Source: JAFAGX01 sp963759875
Lineage (GTDB): Bacteria; Acidobacteriota; Terriglobia; Terriglobales; Acidobacteriaceae
Direction: 5' to 3'
Assembly (NCBI GenBank): GCA_963759875.1
Contig: CAVXBB010000009.1
Span: 1 to 64,000, forward strand
DNA length: 64,000 nt
Shown here: positions 17,091 to 26,624 of the stretch, in pieces
Position numbering within the stretch: position 1 is the stretch's first letter
Layout of the letters: each line of letters starts with the position of its first letter
Notes under the pieces: model-generated
Told to the model about the DNA's origin: nothing
Database searches by the model: none
The model's input: the letters and a program-made list of their open reading frames with translations, nothing else
Program-made: the position numbers and the translations under genes

Positions 17091-19343
17091 ATGGTGACCT
17101 TAAAGGAGAATCTAACGGATCGGATTCCGCCTAGCCGGAAAAAGGTCATTATCCCCGTTGCGATTGGCTTGGTCCTGCTATTCGCCGTACTGTTTGCGCT
17201 GACCTCTTTTGACCTGCCTAAGGCGCTGAATCCGGAAACAAACCAGCAACTCTTTCTGTTCGCATTTCTGGCGGTTCTGATCTTTGTCCTTTTCCTTGCC
17301 CTGACGTTCGTCCTCGTCCGCAACGTGCTGAAGCTTTTTGCGGAAAAACGCATGGGCGTACTGGGATCGAAGTTCCGTACCCGCCTGCTCGTGGGCAGCC
17401 TGCTGCTTTCATTTCTTCCCGTCATCGGAATGTTTTTCTTCGCTTACGTATTGATGAACCGATCGATCGACAAATGGTTTTCTACGCCAGTGGAGGAGGT
17501 GCGTAGGGACACGGCAACCGTTGCTTCCCTTCTAACCAACTACGCCGCCCGGGATGCGAATGCGGAAGCCGCATCCATTGCTTCCGCTCCGGAAACGCAG
17601 AAAGGATTTGTGGACGGCGATTTTGCCAGCATCGAGAATCAGTTGCGGCAACATGAGAAAACGCTGGAGGGTGGCTTCGCCATTGCGTTACAGGGCGGAG
17701 GAGCAAGAGCAAGTTTCGAAAGTCCCGCAGAATGGTCTGACCTGAAGTCCAAATTACCTGTGCAGCAGCCAGCCAATGAACCTCAAATCCTGGTTTGGGG
17801 AAAGATCGACTATGTGGTAGGTTCGGCAAAAGTCGGCGACGCAGGCGAAATCCTGGTTGGGATGCCATTACCCAACAAGTTTTCCGATACCGTAAAGCAG
17901 ATTCAATCCAGCCAGCAGCGCTATCTGGAACTGGCCCGCGCCCGCAGGTTGGTCCGCCGCACTTACATGGAGGTGCTGCTATTGCTGACGGTAGTGGTGC
18001 TGTTCGCCGCCACCTGGCTAGCGCTGTTCTTGTCAAAATTGGTGACCCGCCCGGTTGCGGCGTTGGCCGAAGCCACACAGGAGATCTCTCGCGGCCGCCT
18101 GGACTATCGGGTCGATGTGCACGGAGCCGATGAAATCGGCGACTTAGTGCGGTCATTTAACCGGATGGCGGAGGAACTGGAATCCAGCCGCCGGCAAATT
18201 GAGACTGCCAGTCATGAATTAAGTTTGGCCAACATTGAACTGGAGCAACGTCGGCGGCACATTGAGACCATACTGGAGAGCATCCCGAACGGCGTACTGT
18301 CGTTAAATGCCAATCGCGAGGTCACGCATGTTAACAACGCGTTGTTTCGGCTGTTTCATCCCAGCGGCACAGATTCTGGTGTTCCCACGGTACTGATCGG
18401 TGCCTCAATGGCGGACGTATTCAGCGCCGACATCCGCCACGATCTTGAATCGCTGCTGCGTCGCGCCGATCGTATGGCCACAACTACGACCCAAATGGAA
18501 ATGACGTTGGAGCATACCACTCTGAATGTGGCTGTCACCGTCGCCACCCTGAAGCATGATGGGAAATCTTTGGGATACGTGCTGGTTTTTGAGGATCTCT
18601 CAGATTTGCTCAAGGCGCAGAAGCAGGCCGCCTGGCGGGAAGTGGCGCGGCGCGTGGCTCATGAAATCAAAAATCCTCTGACGCCTATTGCACTTTCGGC
18701 AGAGCGAATTCACCGACATTTGAAGCGTGGCTCCCGTCCGGATGCGGCATCGTTGAAGGTTGTGCAGAGCTGTGCTGATACTATCGCCAGCGCCGTCGAG
18801 ACCGTTCGCACATTGGTCGATGAGTTCTCGACATTAGCGCGTTTTCCCACCGCACAGCCTCAACCGGCACGGATCAACAGCATCGTCGAGAATGCGTTGG
18901 CCATGTTTGATGGGCAACTGGAAAATATCCGCATTCGTAAGTCGTTGGCCTCCGATCTGCCGGAGGTGATGGCTGATCCGGCGGCGATTAAGCGCGCACT
19001 CGCCAACCTGCTGGACAATGCTGCGGAAGCGATGCAAGGCGCCATGTTTCGCGAAATTCAGATCTCAACCGCCCTGGCATCAACCCATGATTGCGTAGAA
19101 ATTACTGTCGCAGATACTGGACATGGAGTTACCCAGGAGTTGAAAGAGCGCCTGTTCCTGCCCTACTTCTCCACCAAGAAGCGAGGCACTGGACTGGGCC
19201 TTGCGATCGTAAGCCGCATCATCGAGGACCACCATGGTTCCATTCGCGTGGAGGAGAACCGTCCCGTAGGCGCGAAATTCATTGTGGAACTTCCCGTGGT
19301 ACCGGATTCGGTTGCTGCACCGGTGATCAATCAGCATGCCTAA
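17091..19343 (+). CDS. NtrY-like sensor histidine kinase
   Basis: A 750-residue membrane sensor. Three N-terminal transmembrane helices (about 18-37, 50-75 and 102-122) and a fourth near 298-320 enclose an extracytoplasmic domain of about 170 residues. HAMP follows at about 320-375, a PAS domain at about 385-490, and a kinase core with VAHEIKNPLTP (phospho-acceptor His near 524), the N-box LANLLDNAAEA, DTGHGV and GTGLGLAIV. This order is that of NtrY in the NtrYX system of nitrogen and redox control. It overlaps its response-regulator gene by eight bases, so the two are translationally coupled. The signal sensed is unknown. Confidence 0.93.
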   Translation: MVTLKENLTDRIPPSRKKVIIPVAIGLVLLFAVLFALTSFDLPKALNPETNQQLFLFAFLAVLIFVLFLALTFVLVRNVLKLFAEKRMGVLGSKFRTRLLVGSLLLSFLPVIGMFFFAYVLMNRSIDKWFSTPVEEVRRDTATVASLLTNYAARDANAEAASIASAPETQKGFVDGDFASIENQLRQHEKTLEGGFAIALQGGGARASFESPAEWSDLKSKLPVQQPANEPQILVWGKIDYVVGSAKVGDAGEILVGMPLPNKFSDTVKQIQSSQQRYLELARARRLVRRTYMEVLLLLTVVVLFAATWLALFLSKLVTRPVAALAEATQEISRGRLDYRVDVHGADEIGDLVRSFNRMAEELESSRRQIETASHELSLANIELEQRRRHIETILESIPNGVLSLNANREVTHVNNALFRLFHPSGTDSGVPTVLIGASMADVFSADIRHDLESLLRRADRMATTTTQMEMTLEHTTLNVAVTVATLKHDGKSLGYVLVFEDLSDLLKAQKQAAWREVARRVAHEIKNPLTPIALSAERIHRHLKRGSRPDAASLKVVQSCADTIASAVETVRTLVDEFSTLARFPTAQPQPARINSIVENALAMFDGQLENIRIRKSLASDLPEVMADPAAIKRALANLLDNAAEAMQGAMFREIQISTALASTHDCVEITVADTGHGVTQELKERLFLPYFSTKKRGTGLGLAIVSRIIEDHHGSIRVEENRPVGAKFIVELPVVPDSVAAPVINQHA

Positions 19344-20691
19344 CGTTCTCATCGTCGACGATGAAGTAAGCATCCGGCGCTCACTCAAGGGCGTTCTGGA
19401 GGATGAAGGCTACAGCGCAACCGGAGCAGACAGCGGCGAGGCCTGTTTAGAAGTTCTAAACAAGCACAACTTCGATGTTGTTCTGCTGGACATTTGGCTG
19501 CCCGGGATCGATGGCCTCGATACGTTACAGAAGATTCGCGACATGGATACTGCGCCGGAGGTCATCATGATTTCCGGTCACGGAACCATCGAAACCGCAG
19601 TACGCGCGACCAAGCTCGGTGCTTACGATTTTCTCGAAAAGCCGCTGTCGATCGACAAAACGCTGATCCTTATCAAAAACGCCATCGACGCCAAGCGATT
19701 GCGTGAAGAAAATCGCGATCTAAAGAAACAACTGGTTCCGCGTGGCGTCATCATCGGCAACAGCGTGCCCATGAAAGCGCTGCGCCAGGAAATTCAGATC
19801 ATGGCGCCCACGAATGGCCGGGTGCTGATCTACGGAGAATCCGGTACGGGCAAGGAGTTGGTCGCTCACGCCATTCACCTTCAGAGCGCGCGTAAAGACG
19901 CAACGTTTGTGGAGGTGAATTGCGCAGCCATTCCTGAGGATTTGATCGAAAGCGAGTTGTTCGGCCATCGCAAAGGCTCTTTTCCTGGAGCTGCGGCGGA
20001 TAAAGAAGGTACGTTTGAAAAGGCGAACGGCGGAACGCTATTTCTCGATGAAATTGGTGACATGAGCCTCAAAACTCAAGCCAAGGTTCTGCGGACATTG
20101 GACGAACAAAGGTTTGTGCCCGTGGGAAGCGAAGAGGCGATTACGGTCGATGTGCGGGTTATCGCGTCGACCAATAAAGATCTGGAGGAAGAGATTTCGA
20201 AAGGAAACTTTCGCGAGGACCTGTTCTATCGATTGAACGTGATTCCCTTCTCTGTGCCGCCGTTGCGAGAGCGGAAGGAAGACATTCCCTTGCTGGCGCG
20301 CCACTTTATGAAGGAATTCTCGGCGGCGTATGCTCGCAGGCCACGTGAGATGAGCGATGACGCGGTCGAGGTGCTGATGCGCTACTCCTGGCCCGGGAAT
20401 GTACGCGAGTTGCGAAATGTGATCGAGCGCATCGTCATCATGAATCCGACAACGGTGCGTTTCGAGCGCAAGCATTTGCCGCCGTTAGTTCACCGCGATG
20501 GCGCCCGTCGTTTGGCCGCGACGGATTTTTCTACTCTGCACCAGGCCCGCGCCGCTTATGAACGCGATTACATTTTGAAAAAGTTAGACGAGAATCATAG
20601 CAACGTGAGCCGCACCGCCGAAGTGCTGGGCCTGGAACGAAGTCATCTTTACCGCAAGATGAAGAGCTTAGGCATCGCGGCGAAGGAGTAG
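19336..20691 (+). CDS. NtrX-like AAA+ response regulator with altered GAFTGA loop
   Basis: A 451-residue NtrC-family regulator: receiver domain at 1-120 (phospho-acceptor Asp in LLDIWLP near 53, Lys in FLEKP near 103), AAA+ ATPase at about 140-370 (GESGTGKE Walker A, GGTLFLDEIGD Walker B), and a Fis-type helix-turn-helix at the C-terminus (NVSRTAEVLGLERSHLYRKM). The loop that contacts sigma-54 normally reads GAFTGA; here it is GSFPGA. Such changes in other NtrX proteins go with loss of sigma-54 activation, so it may regulate sigma-70 promoters. It is encoded with the upstream kinase, overlapping by eight bases. Confidence 0.94.
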   Translation: MPNVLIVDDEVSIRRSLKGVLEDEGYSATGADSGEACLEVLNKHNFDVVLLDIWLPGIDGLDTLQKIRDMDTAPEVIMISGHGTIETAVRATKLGAYDFLEKPLSIDKTLILIKNAIDAKRLREENRDLKKQLVPRGVIIGNSVPMKALRQEIQIMAPTNGRVLIYGESGTGKELVAHAIHLQSARKDATFVEVNCAAIPEDLIESELFGHRKGSFPGAAADKEGTFEKANGGTLFLDEIGDMSLKTQAKVLRTLDEQRFVPVGSEEAITVDVRVIASTNKDLEEEISKGNFREDLFYRLNVIPFSVPPLRERKEDIPLLARHFMKEFSAAYARRPREMSDDAVEVLMRYSWPGNVRELRNVIERIVIMNPTTVRFERKHLPPLVHRDGARRLAATDFSTLHQARAAYERDYILKKLDENHSNVSRTAEVLGLERSHLYRKMKSLGIAAKE

Positions 20692-20752
20692 ATGCGTGGA
20701 CCTCATTCTTAAAGAGTCGATCACACAGCTCCGCTAAATAAACGTACAGCGC

Positions 20753-21673
20753 TCAATTCTTTTGGAACTGGCGGCGCCAATCGAGTTCCTCGATGAACGC
20801 ATGTGATTCGCGCCAGGCGGGAGTTACTTTCACAAATAATTCCAGATAAACTCGGGTGCCCACAAGCTTTTCAATTTGTAATCGCGCCGAGGTGCCGATT
20901 TTCTTTAACATCTGCCCCTGCCGGCCAACGAGAATGCGTTTCTGCCCATCGCGCTCGCAGTGAATGGTAGCCGCAATGCGAGTAAGTTTCGCGCCTTCTG
21001 CGAACTGATCGATGGTAACCGCAGTGGCGTAGGGTATTTCGTCGCTGGTTGCAGATAGCACCTGCTCACGAATAATCTCAGCCACCATAAAGCGCATCGG
21101 CTGATCTGTAATCTGGTCGTCGGGAAAATAACGCGGGCCTTCCGGCAGGTTTTCGATCAGCTTCTCCAGCAATAGGTCCAGTCCGTGGCGCTTCCGGGCG
21201 GATAACGGAATGATTTCTTTGAAGTCGTAACGCCTCCGGTAATCGTCGATGATCGGGAGAAGCCTGTCTTTTTGCGGAAGCAAGTCGATTTTATTCAGCA
21301 TCAGCAACACGGGAATTTTGGCTTTCTTCGCCATCTCGAGGGAAAATTGATCACCTTGCCCGAATTTTTGAGTGACGTCGACAATCAGCAGTAGCAGGTT
21401 ACATCCTTCCAGAGCTTCACGCACTTCCGCCATCATCTTGCGGCCGAGAGAGCTGTCAGGCTTGTGCACACCCGGAGTGTCGACGAGGACGATCTGAGCA
21501 CCAGGCCTGTTTTTTCGCGGCGGGACTTGAACCATGCCCAGAATTCGATTGCGTGTAGTCTGCGGCTTCGGGCTGACGATGGCCAGCTTCTCGCCCACTA
21601 GCGCATTGAGCAGCGTGGATTTTCCCGCATTGGGTCGACCGAGGATGCATACGAAACCAGAGCGAAAGGACAT
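20753..21673 (-). CDS. era: GTPase Era
   Basis: Ribosome-assembly GTPase that binds the 3' end of 16S rRNA. The 306 residues show the G1 loop GRPNAGKST, switch region with TTRNRILG, G3 DTPG, G4 NKID, and a C-terminal KH domain of about 90 residues holding GQMLKKIG. Length is normal and the frame is intact. It is the last gene of phoH-ybeY-corC-era, separated from corC by about 100 AT-rich bases with an inverted repeat. Confidence 0.97.
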   Translation of the reverse strand: MSFRSGFVCILGRPNAGKSTLLNALVGEKLAIVSPKPQTTRNRILGMVQVPPRKNRPGAQIVLVDTPGVHKPDSSLGRKMMAEVREALEGCNLLLLIVDVTQKFGQGDQFSLEMAKKAKIPVLLMLNKIDLLPQKDRLLPIIDDYRRRYDFKEIIPLSARKRHGLDLLLEKLIENLPEGPRYFPDDQITDQPMRFMVAEIIREQVLSATSDEIPYATAVTIDQFAEGAKLTRIAATIHCERDGQKRILVGRQGQMLKKIGTSARLQIEKLVGTRVYLELFVKVTPAWRESHAFIEELDWRRQFQKN

Positions 21674-21684
21674 GAAAATTGGTG

Positions 21685-21764
21685 GTTGAGTTAATTTGTA
21701 ATTGGTAAATTAAACCCCGGACCAGCTGCTCTTTTTCAATTACGAAATCACCAAATTACTCAAC
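21685..21764. repeat. AT-rich imperfect inverted repeat between corC and era
   Basis: GTTGAGTTAATTTG at 21685-21698 pairs with CAAATTACTCAAC at 21752-21764, allowing one bulged base, and further AT-rich pairing lies inside. The region is far richer in A and T than its surroundings. A related element with the words GGTAATTTG and CAAATTACC lies at 59886-59978 upstream of truB. Confidence 0.6.
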
Positions 21765-21771
21765 TACAACT

Positions 21772-23041
21772 TTATATGAGTTTCATCTGCTTCGGCTGGA
21801 CGGCGGTGATGCGCACGCGTTCCACTCGCCGCTCGGTTGAGTCCACCACCTCGAAACGCAAACCGTCGTCCTCCACGATTTCGCCCTTTTGCGGAATGCG
21901 ACCCGCCAGTTCACTGACTAATCCGCCGACGGTGGCTGCTTCTTTTCCCTCAGGTCTCATGCCGAACAGCTCATCAAGCCGGTCGACGTCCATATTTCCG
22001 GCAACGACATAGGAGTGCTCGTTCTCGCGGATCACATCGGCTTTATCGTGTTCGTCGCGAATCTCACCGACGATTTCCTCGACCAGATCTTCGATGGTCA
22101 CCAATCCCGCCACACTACCATATTCGTCCACCACAATCGCCATGCGGATATTGTTCTTCTGCATCTCGCGCAAAAGATCGCTTCCCAATTTGCTTTCGGG
22201 CACAAAATACACATCCTTGCGCATGAGCGTCTCTACCGTGCGGATATGCGCTTCGGTATCCGGCACCTGCAGCACATCTTGCGCGTAGACGATTCCCTTA
22301 ATGTTGTGAATGGTGCCTTCATAGACAGGCACGCGGGAAAACGGCTTCTTGCGCAGCAGTTCCACAAACTGCTCGACAGTAGTGTTGGACGGCACTGCCA
22401 CAATATCAGGCCGTGGCTTCATGGCTTCGCGGACGGTCTTCTCGCCGAACTCGACCACCGACTGGATCAGGTCGCGGTTGCTTTCGTCCAGAATGCCTTC
22501 TTCCTGTCCAGCTTCAATTAGAGCGTCAACCGCCTCGGCCTGGGTGTCCGGCTGTTCATCGGCATGTTCCTTTGGTCAGAGCTGCGACGGACTGCGAGAA
22601 AGCCCAAGCACCAGGGTTACGGGCAGAGCCAAGATAGATGAGACCGCGTATAGCCAGGCCCATCCAGCGAGCCACGTGCCCTTTGTCCGCGAAAAAAGCA
22701 CAAACGGAAGGAAGCGATTGAAAACAATGACGATGAGAATCAGGCTGAGCGTGGCCTGCAGAATTTCGTAGATGCTCCAGGCGCGATCGCGAAAAACCGT
22801 GAATGCCGACCAGCATGGCGATTGCGGCGATTGTGAGTTGGGTGAGCACCGCCATGGATAGGGCCGCCCGCGCGCGGCTCACACCCAGCTTTGGTTCGAT
22901 TTTCTGCTCGAAGGCGTCAATATTGTCCTGGAATTCGCGGGAGAGAAATTTTCCAATCTCGGAATAAAGCCGGTCCACGTATGAGGCGAGCGTGAGCAGT
23001 GCTAATAGTCCCACCAGCGCGAATGCGATGGCGTAGTTCAT
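21772..23041 (-). pseudogene. CorC/HlyC-type CBS-domain membrane protein, broken by a frameshift and a stop
   Basis: The coding order is a membrane domain then a CBS pair and a CorC_HlyC domain, the layout of hemolysin/CNNM-type ion-transport proteins. The first helices (MNYAIAFALVGLLALLTLAS) read from the ATG at 23041. The frame slips at an A5 run at 22792-22796 (one extra base). Membrane helices continue in the new frame (LSLILIVIVFNRFLPFVLF) until an in-frame TGA at 22578-22576. Beyond it the same frame continues as KEHADEQPDTQAEAVDALIE and into the CBS domains, whose longest open part is 22458-21772. The ATG overlaps the ybeY stop (ATGA). Sequence error explains the slip; the TGA would need a second error or true decay. 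Confidence 0.8.
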
Positions 23042-23602
23042 CTGGCGACTCGTTTACCTCGCTGGCCCCGACTTTTCTCGCGGGCAGTCTTTGAGCTGTT
23101 CGAGACAGACCTGCGCACTGGCAGCCCAAGGTTTCTCTCGATTAATCCTACTGGCAAGCCGAGGACGGCGCGCAAATTTGCCTCGATCCCTGCCATCCTT
23201 CCGTTATCCCGTTCATGGTCGAAACCTGCGAGATGAAGGATCCCATGCAAGGCAAGAATCTGGATTTCTTCTGCAATGGAATGGCCCAGCCGCTTTGCGT
23301 TCTGGGCGGCAATTTCGGCCGAAATTGCAATATCGCCAGCGAACCCCATTCTTCCCCACGGGATTTGCCGGGAAAGATAACACATCCGTGGGCTGATTTC
23401 TTCCCCGAAAACGCTGATTCAGAGCACGCAACTCGCGATTACCGGTCACCAGCAAATCGACCCCTCCGCGAAGGCGGGCTGCAGCTTGCGCGCGAGCCAC
23501 GAATTGGCCAGGGCTGCATTCACTCAGGTCCGGCCACCGGCTTTCTTGAATGGTTACCAGCTCTTCTCCCTTGCTATTCGCCAAAAGAAACAGGAGGGCC
23601 AA
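23038..23602 (-). CDS. ybeY: endoribonuclease YbeY (one frameshift)
   Basis: Metal-dependent RNase for 16S rRNA maturation and ribosome quality control. The N-terminal part reads to NQPTDVLSFPANPVGKNG; the frame then slips at a run of four C (23344-23347, one base too many) and continues as FAGDIAISAEIAAQNAKR and the zinc motif HGILHLAGFDHERD (HxxxHxxxxxH). Joined, the protein has the normal domain plus a basic C-terminal tail. Because ybeY is near-universal and both halves are fully conserved, sequence error is the likely cause. The exact start is unclear (TTG at 23602 or a later codon). It lies 32 bases after phoH and overlaps corC by four bases. Confidence 0.88.
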
Positions 23603-23634
23603 CTCTGCACCCTCCTGCCCTGATTCAATACGTT

Positions 23635-24697
23635 CTATTCTTCGCTTCGTACTTCTTGCGGCGGCATCGAGGGATGCTCCTCGCGAACCTCTGCCACGGC
23701 ATTCGCTTTGTCGCCGTTCTTCGCCTCAAGCAGTGATAGCTGCTGCTCAGCGACTCTGGTCTTGTGCTCGTCGTAAGCACGAATAATGCGCTGCACCAGG
23801 TGGTGCCGAACCACGTCGCCCTCATCAAAATATACGAAACTCAATCCTTCGAACGTTTTTGAGCACGTCCACGGCTTCCAGCAGGCCACTGCGTCGCGCG
23901 CTGGGAAGATCAATCTGCGTGATGTCGCCGGTGATCACTGCCTTGGAATTGAATCCGAGCCGGGTGACGAACATTTTCATCTGCTCGGAGGTGGTGTTCT
24001 GGGCCTCATCGAGAATGACGAACGAGTCGTTCAAAGTTCGACCGCGCATAAACGCAATGGGAGCGATTTCGATGACATTCTTTTCCAGATAGCGATCCAC
24101 TTTCTCCGGGTCGAGCATGTCGTAGAGCGCGTCATAGAGCGGCCGCAGATATGGGTCAATCTTATCTTGCAGCGTCCCCGGCAAGAATCCCAGCCGCTCG
24201 CCAGCTTCCACGGCAGGACGCGCCAGAATGATGCGGTTCACGCGTTTGACCAACAGCGCTGAAATCGCCATTGCGACCGCGAGGTAAGTTTTACCCGTAC
24301 CCGCGGGACCGATCCCGAACACCATATCGTGGGCCTCGATGGCTTCAAGATACCGGCGCTGGTTCAGGCTTTTTGGCTGCACGGTGCGGCGCCCGAACGA
24401 GCGCTGACGTCCGGCTTCTGCTAAGCCTCGAAGCGTCGCTTTGGGATCGGCCATCAGCACGCGAAGCATGCTGTTCAGATCGCCATTATTAAAGGGGTGC
24501 CCGCTGCGTTGCAGGTGGTCGTAATCGGCGAAGACTTGCTCGGCGCGGGCCACATCTCGCGGAGCGCCTTCCAGGTCAATCGAATCGGAGCGCAGGTCGA
24601 TGTTGATGTTCAGCCCGTCTTCCAGCACATGCAGGTTTTCATCCCTGGTTCCGAACAGGGTTTCAATACGAGGACTGATCTCGATACTTTTCTTCAT
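23635..24697 (-). CDS. phoH: PhoH-like ATPase (one frameshift)
   Basis: A PhoH-family nucleotide-binding protein, often encoded beside ybeY and thought to act in RNA metabolism. The first 270 codons are intact: an N-terminal KH-like region, then FGIGPAGTGKTYLAVA (Walker A), ILARPAVEAGERLGFLPG, FVILDEAQNTT (Walker B) and VITGDITQIDLP. The frame slips at a run of five T at 23856-23860 (one base too many) and continues as EGLSFVYFDEGDVVRHHLVQ with a charged tail ending at 23635. The rejoined length is about 353 residues. It is the first gene of the phoH-ybeY-corC-era run. A GC-rich hairpin lies about 20 bases upstream of its ATG. Confidence 0.9.
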
Positions 24698-25061
24698 TCA
24701 GCTTTGATATTCACCTCTGGGACGGGTCTCTGACCCATCCCAAGCCAGCCCTGAGGCTGGTATGCACCTCGGCTAGTGCTTAGATGCAGCGATCTCACAG
24801 ACCTGAGCTTTGGCCCGGTGCAACAAGCAAAATTTTTCTCTGGAGGTGGAACTCGCCGAAATGCTCGCGCCCGAGGTGCAAGCAACTACCATTGGGAATA
24901 GGGTACCGCCGCGGGAGTGGGGAGTCAATGGCGAGGAACGACAGTATCACCCCGAGCGAAAATCGGGTGGCTCACCCAGGAAGTCAACACAGGAAGCCGC
25001 GCAAGGGGCTTTCAACGAAGCGGCCCGGCCTGCGCCATGGCAGATACCGAGCCACAACAAG
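24698..25061. other. 364-base gap between ferredoxin and phoH with two hairpins
   Basis: No credible gene. Next to phoH there is a 10-bp stem with one mismatch and a three-base loop (24719-24728 with 24732-24741), then a perfect 6-bp stem (CCAGCC 24745-24750 with GGCTGG 24755-24760). Both lie in the phoH leader and could end the ferredoxin transcript or attenuate phoH. No T-run follows on the minus strand. The rest shows no structure I can name. Confidence 0.4.
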
Positions 25062-25316
25062 TCAATTCGCGTAGTACTGCGCGTTGGTCTCGATGAACGG
25101 CTTCAAATCCTCCGCTAGATCATCAATGGCAAAAATCGAGTCCGAGGTGCAAACCGGTACGCAGGCACCGCAATCGATGCAGCCCGCCGGATCGACATAC
25201 ATTTGCTTCACTTCTTCAAAACCGGGCTCATCTTTTTTCGGATGGATGCAGTCGGTAGGACATACGTCGGCACAAAGCAAATCCTTGATGCACGTGTCAG
25301 TGATTACATAGGCCAT
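25062..25316 (-). CDS. two-cluster ferredoxin
   Basis: An 84-residue low-potential electron carrier of the bacterial 4Fe-4S/7Fe type. Eight cysteines are present: C9, C15, C19 and C23, then C46, C49, C52 and C56 in the classic CxxCxxCxxxC pattern. An acidic C-terminal helix (DDLAEDLKPFIE) follows. The ATG at 25316 is chosen because AAGGGAG stands upstream of it; the frame is open nine codons further. It is a plausible electron acceptor for the PFOR at 32.6 kb, which is inference only. Confidence 0.9.
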   Translation of the reverse strand: MAYVITDTCIKDLLCADVCPTDCIHPKKDEPGFEEVKQMYVDPAGCIDCGACVPVCTSDSIFAIDDLAEDLKPFIETNAQYYAN

Positions 25317-25444
25317 GGTTGCGCTCCCTTTAGTGATCGACATTTCAGCCTACGGGAGCACGACGCTGCTTGCGGTGATGGGTGTCACGCAAGAGCTGTG
25401 AGGTATGTCTCATGAACCAGGGAGGATACCAGACGCACAGGAAC

Positions 25445-26098
25445 TCACGCGGCTTTACGTTTAGGACGAAGCAGAGCTGCAACCTTCTTCATATCTTGTA
25501 CAAATGCACGGAACTGGGCGCGTCGAGATTCGTCATCGATGGCCCGTAACACAGATGAGGGGTGAACGGTAGCCATTACGTAACGGGCAAGCGGGGATTC
25601 GATCAACTCCCCCCGCCGTCGGCTCACGCTGAAATCTTTGCCTAGCAGCGCCTGAGCTGCTGTTGCTCCCAGACAAACCAGAACTTCAGGTTTGACAGCC
25701 GACAATTCCGCGTCTAGCCACGGACGGCAGGCGTGGATTTCCGAATATTTTGGCTTCTTGTGAATACGCCTTTTACCGCGTGGTGCCGGAGCCCACTTGA
25801 AGTGCTTGACCGCATTGGTTACATACACCTCCGAGCGAGCGATACCGGCCTCCGCCAGAGCTTTGTCAAGCAATGCTCCGGCGGGTCCGACAAACGGATG
25901 GCCGGCCAAATCCTCGCGATCTCCCGGTTGTTCGCCAACCATCATGACTCTGGCGCTCGACTTCCCTTCTCCGAAAACGGTCTGCGTTGCATTTTTCCAC
26001 AGATCGCATGCCTTACAAGTGGCAGCCGCGGCGCGCAATGTCTCTAAACTAGCTCCAGGCGGGATCAAAACAGGCGTTGTATTCGCAAGCGGACGCAT
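25445..26098 (-). CDS. udgX: UdgX-type uracil-DNA glycosylase
   Basis: A 217-residue member of the family-4-like uracil-DNA glycosylases. Motif GEQPG (55-59) opens the active site, HPSS (179-182) is the second, and the inserted loop KRRIH (109-113) is the UdgX signature; its His in Mycobacterium smegmatis UdgX forms a covalent bond with the deoxyribose after uracil excision. Four cysteines (28, 31, 124, 142) are spaced for a 4Fe-4S cluster. The ATG at 26098 is preferred because AAGGA stands nine bases upstream; the frame is open to a TTG at 26140. It stands alone, 128 bases upstream of the ferredoxin gene. Confidence 0.92.
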   Translation of the reverse strand: MRPLANTTPVLIPPGASLETLRAAAATCKACDLWKNATQTVFGEGKSSARVMMVGEQPGDREDLAGHPFVGPAGALLDKALAEAGIARSEVYVTNAVKHFKWAPAPRGKRRIHKKPKYSEIHACRPWLDAELSAVKPEVLVCLGATAAQALLGKDFSVSRRRGELIESPLARYVMATVHPSSVLRAIDDESRRAQFRAFVQDMKKVAALLRPKRKAA

Positions 26099-26318
26099 AT
26101 GCGACATTCCTTGTAGCTGCCAACCGTAGGATGCATCCAAACAAAAGAAGTGGGGCCTTAGATTGGCAGATTCAAATCAGGTGACGTTTGTCTCTGCTTA
26201 CGGAACGATGCTTCATCCCACTACAGTGGTTACTGTATTGGCAGGTTAGGGCAAAAGCTGTAAGGTCGGCTGCGAACTCGATTCTGAGTTTGTTGTTGCC
26301 GCAGGACAGCGAGGAATA

Positions 26319-26624
26319 ATGATCGCACATTGCGTTAATCCGAACTGCGGAGCACAGCTACATTCATTTGTGGAAGGGCGCTTGTTCCAGTTCGAGGTAG
26401 TGTCAATTTCCGTTTCAGCTACCGACGAGGCGAGCGCTCCGTTCGATGAAGAACCCAGGAGCCAGACCGCGCAATTTTGGCTTTGTGGGCGATGTGCAGC
26501 CAGCATGAGTCTTGTGCTTGAGCCGATCAACGGATTAAAAATCGTACCCCTGGCGGCGGATAGCCTGGATGTGCAGAGGTTAGGTTGCGAAGGTGGACAA
26601 CGTACGGACCCCAATCATTGCTGA
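26319..26624 (+). CDS. small zinc-ribbon-like unknown protein
   Basis: A 101-residue protein beginning MIAHCVNPNCGAQLHSFVEGRLFQFE, with a second pair CGRC in the middle. The two CxxxxC/CxxC pairs suggest a zinc ribbon. Between them are about 30 variable residues. I know this start pattern from acidobacterial proteins, but no function has been assigned. A purine-rich AGCGAGGAATA precedes the ATG. It lies between udgX (divergent) and the NarL-type regulator. Confidence 0.65.
   Translation: MIAHCVNPNCGAQLHSFVEGRLFQFEVVSISVSATDEASAPFDEEPRSQTAQFWLCGRCAASMSLVLEPINGLKIVPLAADSLDVQRLGCEGGQRTDPNHC

Noticed and set aside
23213..24697. programmed frameshifting in phoH or ybeY
   Set aside because: No slippery heptamer with a downstream structure is evident, and similar slips occur in unrelated genes across the window.
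24810..25118. 102-residue plus-strand frame
   Set aside because: Its composition does not look protein-like, it overlaps the ferredoxin gene on the other strand, and it has no usable ribosome-binding site.
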